Source of the DNA: Ustilago trichophora
Lineage: Eukaryota > Basidiomycota > Ustilaginomycetes > Ustilaginales > Ustilaginaceae
DNA: 64,000 nt
Assembly (NCBI GenBank): GCA_900323505.1
Contig: OOIN01000011.1
Location: forward strand, 558,001-622,000
Direction: 5' to 3'
Shown piece by piece: positions 1 to 10,656 of this stretch. Below the pieces are notes generated by a model. It was not told the origin of the DNA. It saw only the letters and a list, made by a program, of their open reading frames with translations, and did no database searches. The stretch's first letter is position 1. Each line of letters starts with the position of its first letter. A program made the position numbers and the translations under genes.

Positions 1-1834
1 TTGTCATGCTCATACGAGAGTCGACAGTCGCTTGCTTGTACTGTATCTAACCTCATCAACGGTCGCACCGGGATGTGGTTCGAATTGGTCGGTTTCGGTT
101 GTCAGGTACGCTCAGCCGTGGGGGGATGAAAACCAGATTCCGTGCATGAGACCCTGCATGTCACCGCCACTGCGTAGAGTCAAGCCCTACCTTCAGGCAT
201 GCGAGGAACGTGCAATAGCGGAAAGCAAGCATCCGAAGGCAGCATGCTGACGAGGACATACAAGGTGCAAAAGAGAGCGTGACGACATCTTGGGGTTACG
301 TTACAGGTAATTGCTGCAATCGGCTACTCTCGGTGGTCGTGTTGATTCGTGCGACAATTGGATGTGCAGCCTCGCATTCCTCTGAAAGTGTCCCGTGGAG
401 TTTGAGGAAAGTTTCACGCCTCCTTCATTTGTGCCTTTCTCTCTCCTTCCTGAAAAGACTGGTTGGCTGTGCGGATCGGCAGAAGCAAGGTCTCAAAAGC
501 ATACAATTGCGATAAGAGATCAACCGTGCTACAGACCGTGGTGTGAAACGGGAGGTAAAAGGATCGACGTCGGAATTTTCTGGCTGGTGACCCTTTTTTT
601 AAGTGCATCGAATCGGATCGTCGACTGAGTGCCCGTAAGCGAAGGCGGCAGGCGGCGGTGTCGCGTGCTGTAGCGTGGCAATTGGCGACGCAAGCAAGCA
701 ACGTGAAAACACTCAAAACAATAGGCGCAACAACGTTACACCAGATAGAGCATCTTCATATCAGTTCTCGCACAAGATGGACAATCTGTTCTGCCCGATC
801 TCATACCTCTTTCTTCGCAGTACAAGCCGATCCGTTTGGAGATGGTGATGGATGTTTCGGCTACTTGACCTGACATCTAGTACAAATAGCCGGGATGATG
901 ATCATGTGCACCAAAAAAAAAAAAAAAGAAAAAGAGGATCGTCATGGAGGAGGTGGAGCGTCAATAGCCGTTCAAAAACAGAAAAGAAAAGAAAATTGAT
1001 CAGCAGACACACATCACAAACACACAAATACGGAACGTCAAAATCCGACGAGAAAAAAGAAAAAAAAAATATTTTAGGGGTTCAAATTCGGGTTTGACGG
1101 TTCCTGGGGGCGCGTGTGTGCGCCTCTCTGCCTTTGCCTATGTTTGACAGCCGAGCCGCATCGGCATCATCTCAAAAATCTGCCATTGCACAGCTCTCGA
1201 ACCCTCGATTCTGACCGACAGCAGCAGCAGCGAGGTCGATCTTGCTATCATTCCACGGGAAGCGATTCGGCTCCTCTTCAGCCGTTCCCATTTCGGCGCT
1301 TTTTTAATTAGACTACTTGATGACGGCGTCCTCTCTCTAGGATTTCGGTTACTTGTTGCTCTCAAAACATTGCCCAGCTCGTCCCTCCGTTGCAATTACT
1401 GTAGCTGCTGTACACAGCGTGTGAGAATAATGAGGTGGCTGAAAATCAGGAATCAATGCAATCATCGAAAGACGACGTTGCTGGTTACCCACGGTGTTGC
1501 AAGGTGTTGCCTTGCTTTCGGCTACTGTATCCCCTCCCTCATGTGTCGGTGAGGCGGTGTGTTGTGCAACGAGCTTGAGTGTAATTATTTATCCTATCTG
1601 CCTCTCTGCCTTTTCGGCTACTTGGCACACCCAAAGCCCAAACTCTCCCTCTGCCTTTCTTTCGCCGTTCTACTTCATTTAGTATATACTCCTTTACCCC
1701 CTTTCTCTATCTCTCTCCCTTCTCCTCGTCCTCTTGCTCACCTTTTCATCCCCGCATTCCACCATTTTGCGCACTTCATCTCTTCACAGCATCAGCATCG
1801 TATCGCATCGCATCTATACCACATTCAGTCAATC
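1..1834. other. Intergenic region and 5' leader of the dioxygenase-like gene
   Basis: No coding frame here looks like a real protein: the open frames are short, overlap on both strands and show no family motif. Around 914-928 and 1060-1070 there are A-rich runs. From about 1640 to 1830 the plus strand is strongly pyrimidine-rich, the usual look of promoters and 5' leaders in this window, just before the ATG at 1835. An open frame extends 92 codons upstream of that ATG, but its composition is that of the CT-rich leader. Confidence 0.6.
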
Positions 1835-3487
1835 ATGGCGCGCCGCCCGCTCGATTCTAGCAGTCGCAACTCGTCCACCTCCTCCTTGGACGAAGCACTT
1901 CAGACGCCCGACTTTGTCACTCGTGCCAGCTCCCACCTCTCTTCTTCAGCCACTTCGGTCCATGATGAACCTTTCTTTTCCTCTTCCTCCCTGGGCGACA
2001 TTGCTCCCAAGCTCAACTCGGCACTCTCTTCTTCATCATCCACTTGTTTGACATCAGCACTCGATGAAATGATTCGCACAGAGGGTGGAGGAAGTTGGCC
2101 ACCCAAGGCCACATATCGTGACTCGTGGCCTCAATGCCTTCACATTTACGACCAGGTCGCACGAGAGGCACCACCACGCTTTGTCACTCCGCAACTGCGT
2201 CCCAACTATACAGAGGTCGAACTTAGGCATAGGATCGATGCGAATCGTCAATGGTTGCAAGAGAGTCTGGCTGGCATCGATGTAGACCAGGTTATGTCGA
2301 CACTTCCTCAACTCAGCGTCACTGCGAGACTTGGATTCCTTGCCTGCATGGCTTACCTCGTTCATCTCTATCGATGGGGTACTCTGCCCGTAGTAGCGAT
2401 GGCTCAGGACGAAAAGAAGATTGCTTTCCCAGACACCATCAACGTTCCTTTCCAATGGCTCAACGCCTTTTACGGCATCGAATCCAGCGGTGGCTGTCTC
2501 TTTAGCATGACTCTGGTCAATGTCGTCCAAGAAGGGGATGGTTTGGAGATGGCTTATTCCAACATGCGTCACATGCCGATCAAGTCCGTTGTCGATGCAG
2601 AGCGCTACAATGCCTTTGTCTTTTACGAGATGGAGAGGATTTCTCTCGAGCTTTATCGTGCTATTGCACAGTGCCAGACGTATATGGCTGCAGGGCAGGA
2701 GGAGGAGGCAGCTGGTGTGCTTAAGCAAGGTCATGTGGCTCTCAAGGCTGCTTTCCGACACTTTTTCGATACGCTCAAGGAGGAAAAGATCCAAAAGGAC
2801 GTTTGGATGTCGCATGCGCAGGGTTTCCATGGTTGGGGAGTTGACGACTTTGACGGTGTCTCGGGAGATCACTCGTTGTTGATTAGGACGTTGGATGCGT
2901 TTTTGGATATTCCGTTAAGGACTCAGCCTGGTTGTCCATTTGCGACTGCTCAGGTGCCGGTTAAGGAATGGGATGCTGTATGCCCTGTCAGCGGCGCCAG
3001 TGCCAGTGCCAGTGCCAGTGGATCCACACCAGCAACAACGCGAGCACCTGGACTACTAACCAGACTCTACAACTACATGTGGCCATCCCCGCCACAAACC
3101 AAACTCGCCACCGTACCCTGCGTCTCCAAGAAGCAGCTCAAAACCATCCAATTCAGCGAAGTACCCTATTCAAACGAATACCTCCCCCAAGGCCAAATCA
3201 ACTGGATCCAGTCCGTACGTCAAGCCAAGCTTCGATCCCTCGCCTCCACCTCTCCAAACTCCCCAGTGGCAAAGGAGATGGAAGAGATGCTCAAGACGTT
3301 TAAACTCTGGAGAATGGGTCACACGAGGAAAGCGGTGTACTATGAAGATCTGGATCTGCCAGAGAGGAAACCAATGACTGCGAGCGGTGGCGTGGGCGGT
3401 GGTGTGGCAGGGGAGGACGAAGGGTTGAAACAGATGATGGAAAAGTTGGAGGCTAGATTGAGAGCGAGGATTGCGGCTACCAAGTGA
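1835..3487 (+). CDS. Indoleamine/tryptophan dioxygenase-superfamily-like protein
   Basis: Single-exon gene of 550 residues. The first ~80 residues are Ser-rich and probably disordered. The body then follows the order of the indoleamine 2,3-dioxygenase superfamily: a helix with HLYRWGT (compare HAYVWG in IDO), then FPDTINVPFQWLN, then a helix around VVDAERYNAFVFYEME, and late a SGDHSLLIRTLDAFLDIP stretch resembling the GxxSxxxxxLDxxLG segment near the haem pocket. A Ser-Ala repeat (about residues 390-397) and a low-complexity C-terminus follow. Known members are haem enzymes that open the indole ring of tryptophan. I cannot place the proximal histidine with confidence, so activity is inferred from fold only. 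It could be a catalytically divergent relative such as the PrnB type. The ATG at 1835 was chosen because upstream codons are CT-rich leader. Confidence 0.55.
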   Translation: MARRPLDSSSRNSSTSSLDEALQTPDFVTRASSHLSSSATSVHDEPFFSSSSLGDIAPKLNSALSSSSSTCLTSALDEMIRTEGGGSWPPKATYRDSWPQCLHIYDQVAREAPPRFVTPQLRPNYTEVELRHRIDANRQWLQESLAGIDVDQVMSTLPQLSVTARLGFLACMAYLVHLYRWGTLPVVAMAQDEKKIAFPDTINVPFQWLNAFYGIESSGGCLFSMTLVNVVQEGDGLEMAYSNMRHMPIKSVVDAERYNAFVFYEMERISLELYRAIAQCQTYMAAGQEEEAAGVLKQGHVALKAAFRHFFDTLKEEKIQKDVWMSHAQGFHGWGVDDFDGVSGDHSLLIRTLDAFLDIPLRTQPGCPFATAQVPVKEWDAVCPVSGASASASASGSTPATTRAPGLLTRLYNYMWPSPPQTKLATVPCVSKKQLKTIQFSEVPYSNEYLPQGQINWIQSVRQAKLRSLASTSPNSPVAKEMEEMLKTFKLWRMGHTRKAVYYEDLDLPERKPMTASGGVGGGVAGEDEGLKQMMEKLEARLRARIAATK

Positions 3488-5360
3488 GGAGGGAGGTAGT
3501 TGTTGTAGACTATTGCAATTGCATATATCAGATGTCAAGACAGATGGAGAGAGTGTGTGTGAATGGGAGAGTTGAGATGCAATATTTCTATCGAGGCCAG
3601 TGGCAGCTGCGCCACGAAGTCACACTTCAGAGCTTTGAGTTGGTCCTTTTAGTCTGGTCCCTTCACGAACACGAAACTGGGTTGCTAGGCGACGCTCTAC
3701 GAAAAGGCATTTGCGCCGGTTTGCGTCCAGGCACGGGTTTGTCATGGGTCTGCTGCTGTATTGACGGCTATCCGGGCCACACAGTATATAGCATCGATCT
3801 TGGCCAGGGCCACACTATACGACCGCGAGTCCGTGGTGATGAGGTTTAGGCCCGTGTCTAAGGCAAAGATTTGAGGCAGCTCCTGCAACGATCGCAGATT
3901 TCTTGATGCTATCGCAAAGGACGAAACTTTAGCTCATGGTTTCCTTCCTAAAGACACAGCTAGCGCTGAGCTACGGTGGCCAACCAATTGAGCACGCGCA
4001 TTGCCAACAGCCTCGCGGGATCTCATTTGCCATGAGAAGCCACGTTTGAGCAATGAGCTGTACTCACGACGGTCGCTTCTCCGTAATCTGAGATCTCGCC
4101 TATTTTGCTAACTGGCACCGTCTCAGATGACACAAAGGCTCGTACCACAACCACACCCCATGGCAATGCAGCTCAGCGCGGTACAACAAAACGTGGTTTG
4201 AGAGACCAGAGCATTTCTGTCACACCTTGGACGGCCGTTTCTCGGCGGTTTACCACTTCGCGTACCTTGCTTTGCCACTAGCACCAATCCTACACCTCAC
4301 CATTCTCCACCAGACGAAGCGCAACAAGTAGAGCATGGTTGGTGAGACACAGGGCCACGTTGAGCAGTGTGCTGCACCATCGGCGGTGATTCGGCGAATC
4401 TTTCCATCTCGGGTACCTCATGAAAGGAGGCTAAACACGATCGACCTCGCCACGACCAATGAGACGTTACACGTGCAAAGAGTCAAGTTTGCACTGTGTA
4501 GCACGTTGCTGCCGAACAAAGAAATGAAAAAAGAGGGGAAAAAAGAAGTCTCCGCGGTGAGAAGAGCTGTGTGGGTCCACTGCCGCCGGCACAGGGTCGG
4601 AGGTGGAAAAATTCGGCTCCCCGCTAAAAAGTTATACTGTATGTGCCGGATCTCTCGTTTGCCCACGCCAACACCTTCTCCGCCCTTGGGACGCTATACA
4701 TGCCACAGAGCAGTGTCCGAATCTCTTGTTTGTATGTTTGAGTGATTCAACCTGTGCAAAGCAGTGAAAAATGAAATATATATTTGTTCCCGACCACAGA
4801 CGTCACGGTGGATAAAAGGTCCTCTTTACTGTATTGATGAGATCGATCGCGCACAAAAGCATGACAAGAGGGTCAACGTGTGTTATCGTGCATACGAGTA
4901 AAGAGTGTAAGAGTACGATTCGGTAGGTCAGTCGGGTGCACGTGCGAAAAACTTGTCGACAGCGTTGAATCTCTGGGGAAAAAAAATGGCTCTCGGTTAA
5001 GCAATTGAACCTCGCTTAGCTCCCTCTCTAATGTGTTGGAGGACAAGGGCTGCAATCGAGCAGCAAGCCGTCGGCTAGACTACTTACCCCACGCATATCC
5101 ATTCAAAAGGGGTTTCCGCTGCACAATGTAGAGTGCGACTTCGGTGGGACGGCTTCCGTAGGTTCTCACCTGAGCCAAAGTAAAGCGGTACGGACACTCG
5201 TAGGTGGGCATCAAGCTCGAGCTAAGACTAGTTAGGGCGGTGGGCATATATACTAGCTTGATTCCAGGATGAGAACTCGCCCAAGTTCTTCTCCCCTTGA
5301 AACTCATACTGTACCACAGTCTCGTCGAGCTTCCTCCCTCTCCCTCACAAGGACGCAATC
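3488..5360. other. Intergenic region between dioxygenase-like gene and transporter
   Basis: About 1.9 kb between two plus-strand genes. The longest open frame (4335-4745) has no recognisable motif and biased composition. It should hold the terminator of the upstream gene and the promoter of the transporter. The last 70 bases before 5361 are pyrimidine-rich. I see no repeat, RNA gene or mobile element. Confidence 0.5.
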
Positions 5361-6980
5361 ATGGAGGTGCCTACGCTGGCCACTACCGGTCGCACCACCA
5401 CCAACACTTCAGACGACCTCATTCACGAAAAACGTTCTTCACCCGATCACGATGCCATCCCCGCTCACTCGAACGATTTTGTCATTGCCAAACCTCGATC
5501 CAACAACAGTATACTCCTCATCCTCGCCGCTGGTTGCGCCCTTCTGTCCGATGGCTACCAGAACTCGCTCATGACGATGACCAATGTTGTCTTTAAAACG
5601 CGCTACGGTTCCAAGATCTACAACAGCGCAGTATCCACCCGCATCTCCAACGCCTCCTTGGTCGGCGCAATCATTGGTCAAATTGCCGTTGGGCTTATCT
5701 GCGACCGTATTGGACGCAAGGCCGGTGTTAGTGTGACTACAACATTGCTCGTTCTCGGTGCCATCTTTGCAACGGCTGCGTACCCGGTGGACGGCAAACC
5801 GGAAAACATGTTCTGGTGGCTCACCGTCGCTCGTGGTTGCGTAGGTGTTGGAGTGGGAGGAGAGTATCCGGCGTCTTCGACAAGTGCAAGCGAGGCAGCC
5901 AACGAGAGACTGGGCAAGAAGCATCGCTCGCAGGTGTTCATCTTGGTGACCAACCTGGTGTTGGCTTGTGGAACGATCGTGTCGCTAAGCTTCTTTTTGG
6001 TCGTGCTCAAGATTACTGGGTACAACAATGAGAGGGATGCGGCAGGGTTCAGAGATCTAGGTATTATTTGGAGAGTAGTTTTCGGTTTTGGAGCGCTGTT
6101 CCCCCTCATCATCTTTTACTTCCGCATGCTGGTGCTCAACTCTAGTCTCTACCGAAAGACAGCAATGCGTCGCAAGGTACCCTACAAGCTAGCCTTCAAG
6201 CGATACTGGAAACGTCTCCTCGGCACTGCAGGAGTATGGTTCATCTACGACTTTGTTGTTTTCCCCCTAGGTGTTTTCTCCGGTACCATCATTAGCACCG
6301 TCGTCAAAGACTCGACCTTGCTCCGCGTAGCCGAATGGCAACTTCTGCTCTCCACTTTGGGGATCCCTGGTGTCCTCCTTGGCGTTCTTGCCTTGCCCAA
6401 GCTCGGCTCCAGGGTAACGTTTATGATCGGCCTTGGCGGATTTCTCGTTTTGGGTCTCATCATCGGTTGCCTCTACGACAAGTACATTTCTCACTCTGCC
6501 GCCGCCCTCGTCATCCTCTTTGGACTGCTCACGGCCAGCGGCAACTTTGGGCCTGGAAATATGTGTGGTTTGACTTCTAGCGAAGTATATCCCTCGGCCT
6601 TGAGAGGTACTTTCTACGGTATCAGTGCCGCAGTTGGAAAAGCAGGAGCTGCGATTGGAGTGCAAGTCTTCACGCCGATTCAGACGCATTTGGGGAAAAA
6701 ATGGGTTTTTATCATTAGTGCGTTGCTAGGCTTGATCGGAGTCGGATTGGTGTACTTCTTCATTCCAGAGACGACCAAATTCGATCTGGCCGAGGAGGAT
6801 CGCGAGTGGTTGAGGTATTTGGTTGAGAACGGCTGGGAAGGTGAGATTGGAGATGGAACGGAAGGAGTAATGGGGGCAAAAGAGGCGCTGGGTAGGGTCA
6901 AGGATGGGGGAGATGAAGGGAGCACTCTCAGAGACGAGGAGAGTATTGGCTCCCCGGTAGAGGAGAAGACTTCTCGTTGA
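5361..6980 (+). CDS. MFS transporter, GIT1/phosphate:H+ symporter type
   Basis: Single exon, 539 residues, the usual length for the family. It shows the features of the phosphate/glycerophosphodiester branch of the major facilitator superfamily: a first helix with GCALLSDGYQN, the loop 2-3 motif GLICDRIGRKAG, and the helix 4 signature GVGVGGEYPASSTSASEAAN typical of yeast Git1-like carriers. A long cytoplasmic middle loop has basic YRKTAMRRKVPYK. The second half carries GNFGPGNMCGLTSSEVYPSALRGT and ends with PETTKFDLAEED. The N- and C-termini are hydrophilic. Likely role: plasma-membrane, proton-coupled uptake of glycerophosphoinositol, glycerophosphocholine or inorganic phosphate; the exact substrate cannot be read from sequence. 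It flanks the secreted-protein cluster but there is no evidence of a functional link. Confidence 0.8.
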   Translation: MEVPTLATTGRTTTNTSDDLIHEKRSSPDHDAIPAHSNDFVIAKPRSNNSILLILAAGCALLSDGYQNSLMTMTNVVFKTRYGSKIYNSAVSTRISNASLVGAIIGQIAVGLICDRIGRKAGVSVTTTLLVLGAIFATAAYPVDGKPENMFWWLTVARGCVGVGVGGEYPASSTSASEAANERLGKKHRSQVFILVTNLVLACGTIVSLSFFLVVLKITGYNNERDAAGFRDLGIIWRVVFGFGALFPLIIFYFRMLVLNSSLYRKTAMRRKVPYKLAFKRYWKRLLGTAGVWFIYDFVVFPLGVFSGTIISTVVKDSTLLRVAEWQLLLSTLGIPGVLLGVLALPKLGSRVTFMIGLGGFLVLGLIIGCLYDKYISHSAAALVILFGLLTASGNFGPGNMCGLTSSEVYPSALRGTFYGISAAVGKAGAAIGVQVFTPIQTHLGKKWVFIISALLGLIGVGLVYFFIPETTKFDLAEEDREWLRYLVENGWEGEIGDGTEGVMGAKEALGRVKDGGDEGSTLRDEESIGSPVEEKTSR

Positions 6981-7054
6981 GATTCAAAAGGAGGATGAGG
7001 AGGAAAGAAAAAGTGAAAACATGGTCGTAAAAATAAGTCCGTCGCCAGGCTGTC

Positions 7055-7200
7055 CTAAACATTCTCGGGAAGCATACGGTCACACTTGAGCTTTCGGGCA
7101 CTTTTATCGTATCTGCAGTTTTCACGGGCGTAGAAACTGAAATTTTCTGATCCACCGTCCGACTTGAGCTCGAAGCCGTTGTCTTCGTTAAGCCAAGAGC
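7055..7200 (-). pseudogene. 3' exon relic of the small secreted protein family
   Basis: On the minus strand the reading ...FELKSDGGSENFSF followed by ARENCRYDKSARKLKCD matches the last exon of the neighbouring family: a DGGSxNL-like core, then NCxY, then KxLxC near the C-terminus. The expected upstream C-x-Y-x-I-G segment is not in this frame; a possible trace (WCFHK) lies in another frame a few codons upstream, so the two halves are out of register. I find no signal-peptide exon or middle exon in the 370 bases upstream. It is best read as a decayed copy, although a gene with unusual introns is not excluded. Confidence 0.5.
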
Positions 7201-7690
7201 TCATCACTCTTATGAAAGCACCAGTCCAGGGCAACAGGATGCGCGCATTCTCCTGGTGGTATTTTGGGATTCTCCTATGCAGCCGGGAATCCAAGACTTC
7301 ATTCCGAACCATGCTGCCAAGGCAGTGCTAGAGACACGCACGTGTGGTGACAAGTGAAGTGCCACTCAGACAAAGAGGCCAAAAGATAGGCTGAGGGCAA
7401 AGCCCCGCCGCTGCTGCAGATGCAACCACCAAGCACAGAAATCACCCGTGGGTTATTGTTGTCCCACGGAAGTCACCTCTAGGAACGTTTTACCAGATTT
7501 GGCCCACTCAGCCCGAAGTACAGTCACTGACGTTGCTGGCACGAGTGGTCAATGTGAGATTGCAAGAATGATCACAGGGTAGATGGAGATGTTTCGGAAG
7601 CTAGAGATCCATCTCAGCCTGAGAGCAACAGAGTCACCCTCCGGTCGTGTTGAGCTCTAACTCTGAGCTTATGGCTAAAGATAGACGCCA
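7201..7690. other. Intergenic stretch in the secreted-protein cluster
   Basis: Lies between the 3' exon relic and the first intact family member. I looked on the minus strand for a signal-peptide exon or a cysteine-bearing middle exon belonging to the relic and found none. No other gene or repeat is visible. Confidence 0.4.
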
Positions 7691-8295
7691 TCAAGTACAC
7701 GTGAGACGCTTGTCGGGAGGGTAGTATTCGCAGTTGCTGTTGTAATTCCACGCCAGGTTTTGACTTCCGCCGTCGGTAGTCATGTGTAAGTCGTTGGGTC
7801 CGATCAAGTAGAAGCAATCGAACCTACATGAGTTGCCCAGAAGGCCGATTTTCTCGTCAGCAAAATCACTCACTCAGATTCTAGAGGTGGGTCAAGGAAG
7901 GGGGAATGAGGCGTACCTATTCTTGTAGGTGATCCAGCCGTGCTTTTCTTTGCATGTCAAGCGGTCGACCCATTCATAGTGGCCGGGACGTCTGTTCCGA
8001 ACGTGCCAATCTCCAGAGAAGCAGATAGCAGCCGAGGCTCCTTTGGGTCTCTTGTGTGGAGGATCCCACATTGTAGCAATCCGTTCTTTGGCACAGCTCG
8101 CGAAGTCACGTTGTTCCCATGTGCTTGTTTCAGACCCGGTGGTCACGTGCCCCTCCTGCGCAATCATCAAAGTTTTCATGGCTTCAGCAAGTGTGCATCG
8201 AGAAGAAGTGGGTATAGAGGCAGATAAGAAGGACTTACGGCTAGCATGATTGAAGCGCCAAGGAGCACGATAGTGAACAGATTGGTAAAGGTCAT
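7691..8295 (-). CDS. Small secreted cysteine-containing protein, family member A
   Basis: Three exons on the minus strand: 8239-8295, 7917-8155 and 7691-7823; 142 residues. Exon 1 is exactly a signal peptide (MTFTNLFTIVLLGASIMLA), ending in phase 0 at a GTAAGT donor. The introns are 83 and 93 nt with GCGCAG and ATGTAG acceptors. Exon 2 carries three cysteines in contexts FASCAKE, AICFSG and LTCKEK. Exon 3 starts in phase 2 and carries DCFYLIGPN, TTDGGSQNL, SNCEYY and RLTCT at the C-terminus. The same cysteine order and intron phases recur in members B, C and D. No enzymatic motif is visible. Secretion, small size and tandem paralogy fit a plant-associated effector-type family, which is inference. 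Unlike B-D it has no dibasic site after the signal peptide. Confidence 0.78.
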
Positions 8296-9340
8296 TTTGT
8301 CCTTCTTGAAGGGACAAAGTGAATTTGTCCAAGTTCGGTTTAGTATGTGTACAAGGGCAGGCGAGAGAGGGGCAAGAAACAGAGTCGTATTTATACGTTC
8401 AGGTGCACCTTTTACATCAGTGCTGAACAGCGTGAAGAGGGGGCGCTATTCGGCTGCTCAGGAGCCTTTCCATTCGTCGCACCAGGTTCGTCCATCCGTC
8501 TATCCTTGCTGTACGGCTTCGCAGGCACGAAGCGACTGACAAGATGAGCACTCTAGAAGCCCGTAGCATATCTCGGTTAATTACGCACGCACCGCTACAG
8601 CCTCATTCCGTGATCAATATGAGCTTCGAGGTCTGAGATTGAGTGACGCCTTCACTATTTTTAGGGTTCTGACGCTATCACAATAGAGCAAGTTGACAGC
8701 TGCTCCGCTTGGGATCAAGTCTGAGATGAGGTCGCAGAGCGGAAGTTTACAGAGGTCGAACAGCCTACATATTTCTGTGCTCGATATGAGGTCGGGATCC
8801 AAGCTACGTGAATCCCACTGCATTTCATGTGCCACTAGTTCAGTAAATGTGGTTTGTTGCCGTCTCACTCTGTCAAAGACGGCCAGCAACCTGACCTTGA
8901 GGCTGTGCAAATATATTTCTGGTGCCTTGACTCCGAAGTTAAGAAGGATCTATTCTCAGCGTCGTGGTCTATTTCGCCCAATCGGTTACATGCTGGTGCA
9001 CGCCAGATTTATGAGCTCGACGCCCGGATCTCGTTTAGTTCATCGCTATCACAACAGCCCATTCTTTAAAAAGATCCGTCGAGAAAGTCACACTGACGAC
9101 TGAGATGAAGGAAGCTAATCATAGCGGCGACTTAGGTAGCAGCCGTACGTTTGATCGAACAAAATCAGTCGAGAGAGCCGAGCACGAGCTGCCCGAATTC
9201 TGGCACTCTCAATACGATCCTCCGGACAACCCATAAGCGGTTAGCAGCCAAGTCACACAAGCCGTTCTCCCCTTGTTCAGGCACAGAGGTAGATTTCTTG
9301 ATTACAGAAACTCTCAATAAGAACAACCCGTCTCTACAGG
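8296..9340. other. Intergenic stretch between family members A and B
   Basis: About 1 kb. It must include the promoter of member A (minus strand, reading away from 8295). A 136-codon plus-strand open frame at 8693-9103 and a 98-codon minus frame at 8614-8910 have no family cysteine pattern, no signal peptide and no recognised domain, so I do not call them genes. Confidence 0.45.
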
Positions 9341-9870
9341 CTAGTGGGTGCAGTCGAGCGTCTTGCCGTCCCACGTACAGCCTGCCGTTTGTTCTATGCA
9401 CAAATTGTAGGAGCCGCCATCGCCAAGCCTCGTAAATTTGTTTTTTCCCATCATGTATAAGCAGGTCACGCTGAACACCACCACCACAGTGTCAAAATCA
9501 TTGCATAGTTAGTCAGCAAACGGATCAAACGACAAAGGCAGAGTATTAAGTGGTGGGACTGTGTCACTCACGAAGTTTTGTGTGTGGGCATCAAAAATCC
9601 AGCTTCGTCTTCGCATTCCATGGTTGCAGCGATCATGTACCCAGATGGCGTGTGGTTTTCGAACTGGTAACCTTTGTTGTAGCAGATCGTGGCGGTAGTG
9701 TTTATGGGTCTATCAGGATGTCCTGAGAAGGTCAGGGCGTTGTTGGCGATGCATTCTGCCCGCGCAGATCGTCGAGCTAGGCGATGCATTCGGCTGTGGT
9801 CGCCGAACGAGCGAGCGAGAGCGCCAAGGCTGAAGGTTAGCAGCACGGTGAAGAAGGACTTGAAGAACAT
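9341..9870 (-). CDS. Small secreted cysteine-containing protein, family member B
   Basis: Two exons on the minus strand: 9572-9870 and 9341-9470; 142 residues, the same length as member A. The start MFFKSFFTVLLTFSLGALA is a clear signal peptide; an ATG 24 bases further upstream is in frame but would put charged residues in front of it. Member B lacks the signal-peptide intron found in A and D. Mature region: RRSARAEC, ATICYNKG, MECEDE, then after a 101-nt intron (GTGAGT donor, GCTGACTAAC branch site, TTCAG acceptor, phase 2) TCLYMMGKNK, LGDGGSYNL, AGCTWD and LDCTH. The LARRSAR segment could be a Kex2-type processing site. Function unknown; family membership is seen directly in the shared motif order. 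Confidence 0.78.
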
Positions 9871-10656
9871 CGGAGCGGAGCGTACTAAGAGCAAGAGACG
9901 ATACTGATGGTGGTAGACAAAGCGAGCAAGGGGATGAATAGCTTTTTATACTATGTGTAGGAGCAGGTGTGTGGGGACAATAACCGGGAACGACATTGAG
10001 TAGGTGGGAACAAAAGCATAACGGGCTAGTCGTTTGAATTGCTTTCATATACGGGCTGAAGAGCCGAGCGCGGCGAGTTCAGGTGCCGGATAATTCCTTT
10101 GCTTCCTTGATCGTCACGGCAGTGCTGATTCGGCCATCTAAGCGGAGTGTCAACCTCATTTAGAATGGTGGGGCTCACAAACAGTCACTGCCACGCATGC
10201 AGGATGTGGCGGAGCTGGGAGACATGCTCAAACCTGACGTGACACCTGTTCTGCCGAGCTTCCATGTTAAATGACCGAAAGACGAGCCGCGGACTTTTGC
10301 ATCGTATGGACACATGAATCTCGTGCTTTCTTTTTGACTGAAGATCTGGTACCATCGACGAACTATCCCAAGAATGTTGAAATGAGAGGTCTGCTCGACA
10401 CTGTCACGGTACAGGTGTACTGTTGTACTGTATACTCAAGCTTGAAAAGAGACGTGAAAACGAATGGATAAAATTGCAAAATTACATTTGCGATGATTCG
10501 AATAATGACTGTGAGGAAGTTGTGATGGATGTCGACGGCTTAGTTGCGGATGACGATTACAATTTAAATGTGTGCAGAACAGGATCGGAGAGCTTTGACG
10601 AAGCGGTTTGAAGAGTCCTCGCTCGTCGCTGGACTCGACAGCAGGAGCATCTGGAC
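9871..10656. other. Intergenic stretch between family members B and C
   Basis: About 0.8 kb. It should hold the promoter of member B and the 3' flank of member C. The open frames are under 80 codons, without a signal peptide or the family cysteine pattern. Nothing else is recognised. Confidence 0.45.

Noticed and set aside
1559..1834. 92-codon N-terminal extension of the dioxygenase-like protein
   Set aside because: The open frame follows from the CT-rich leader; it has no start in a good context and no protein-like features.
8614..9103. Overlapping frames between cluster members A and B as a further family member
   Set aside because: No signal peptide, no C-x-Y-x-I-G or DGG motif in any frame.
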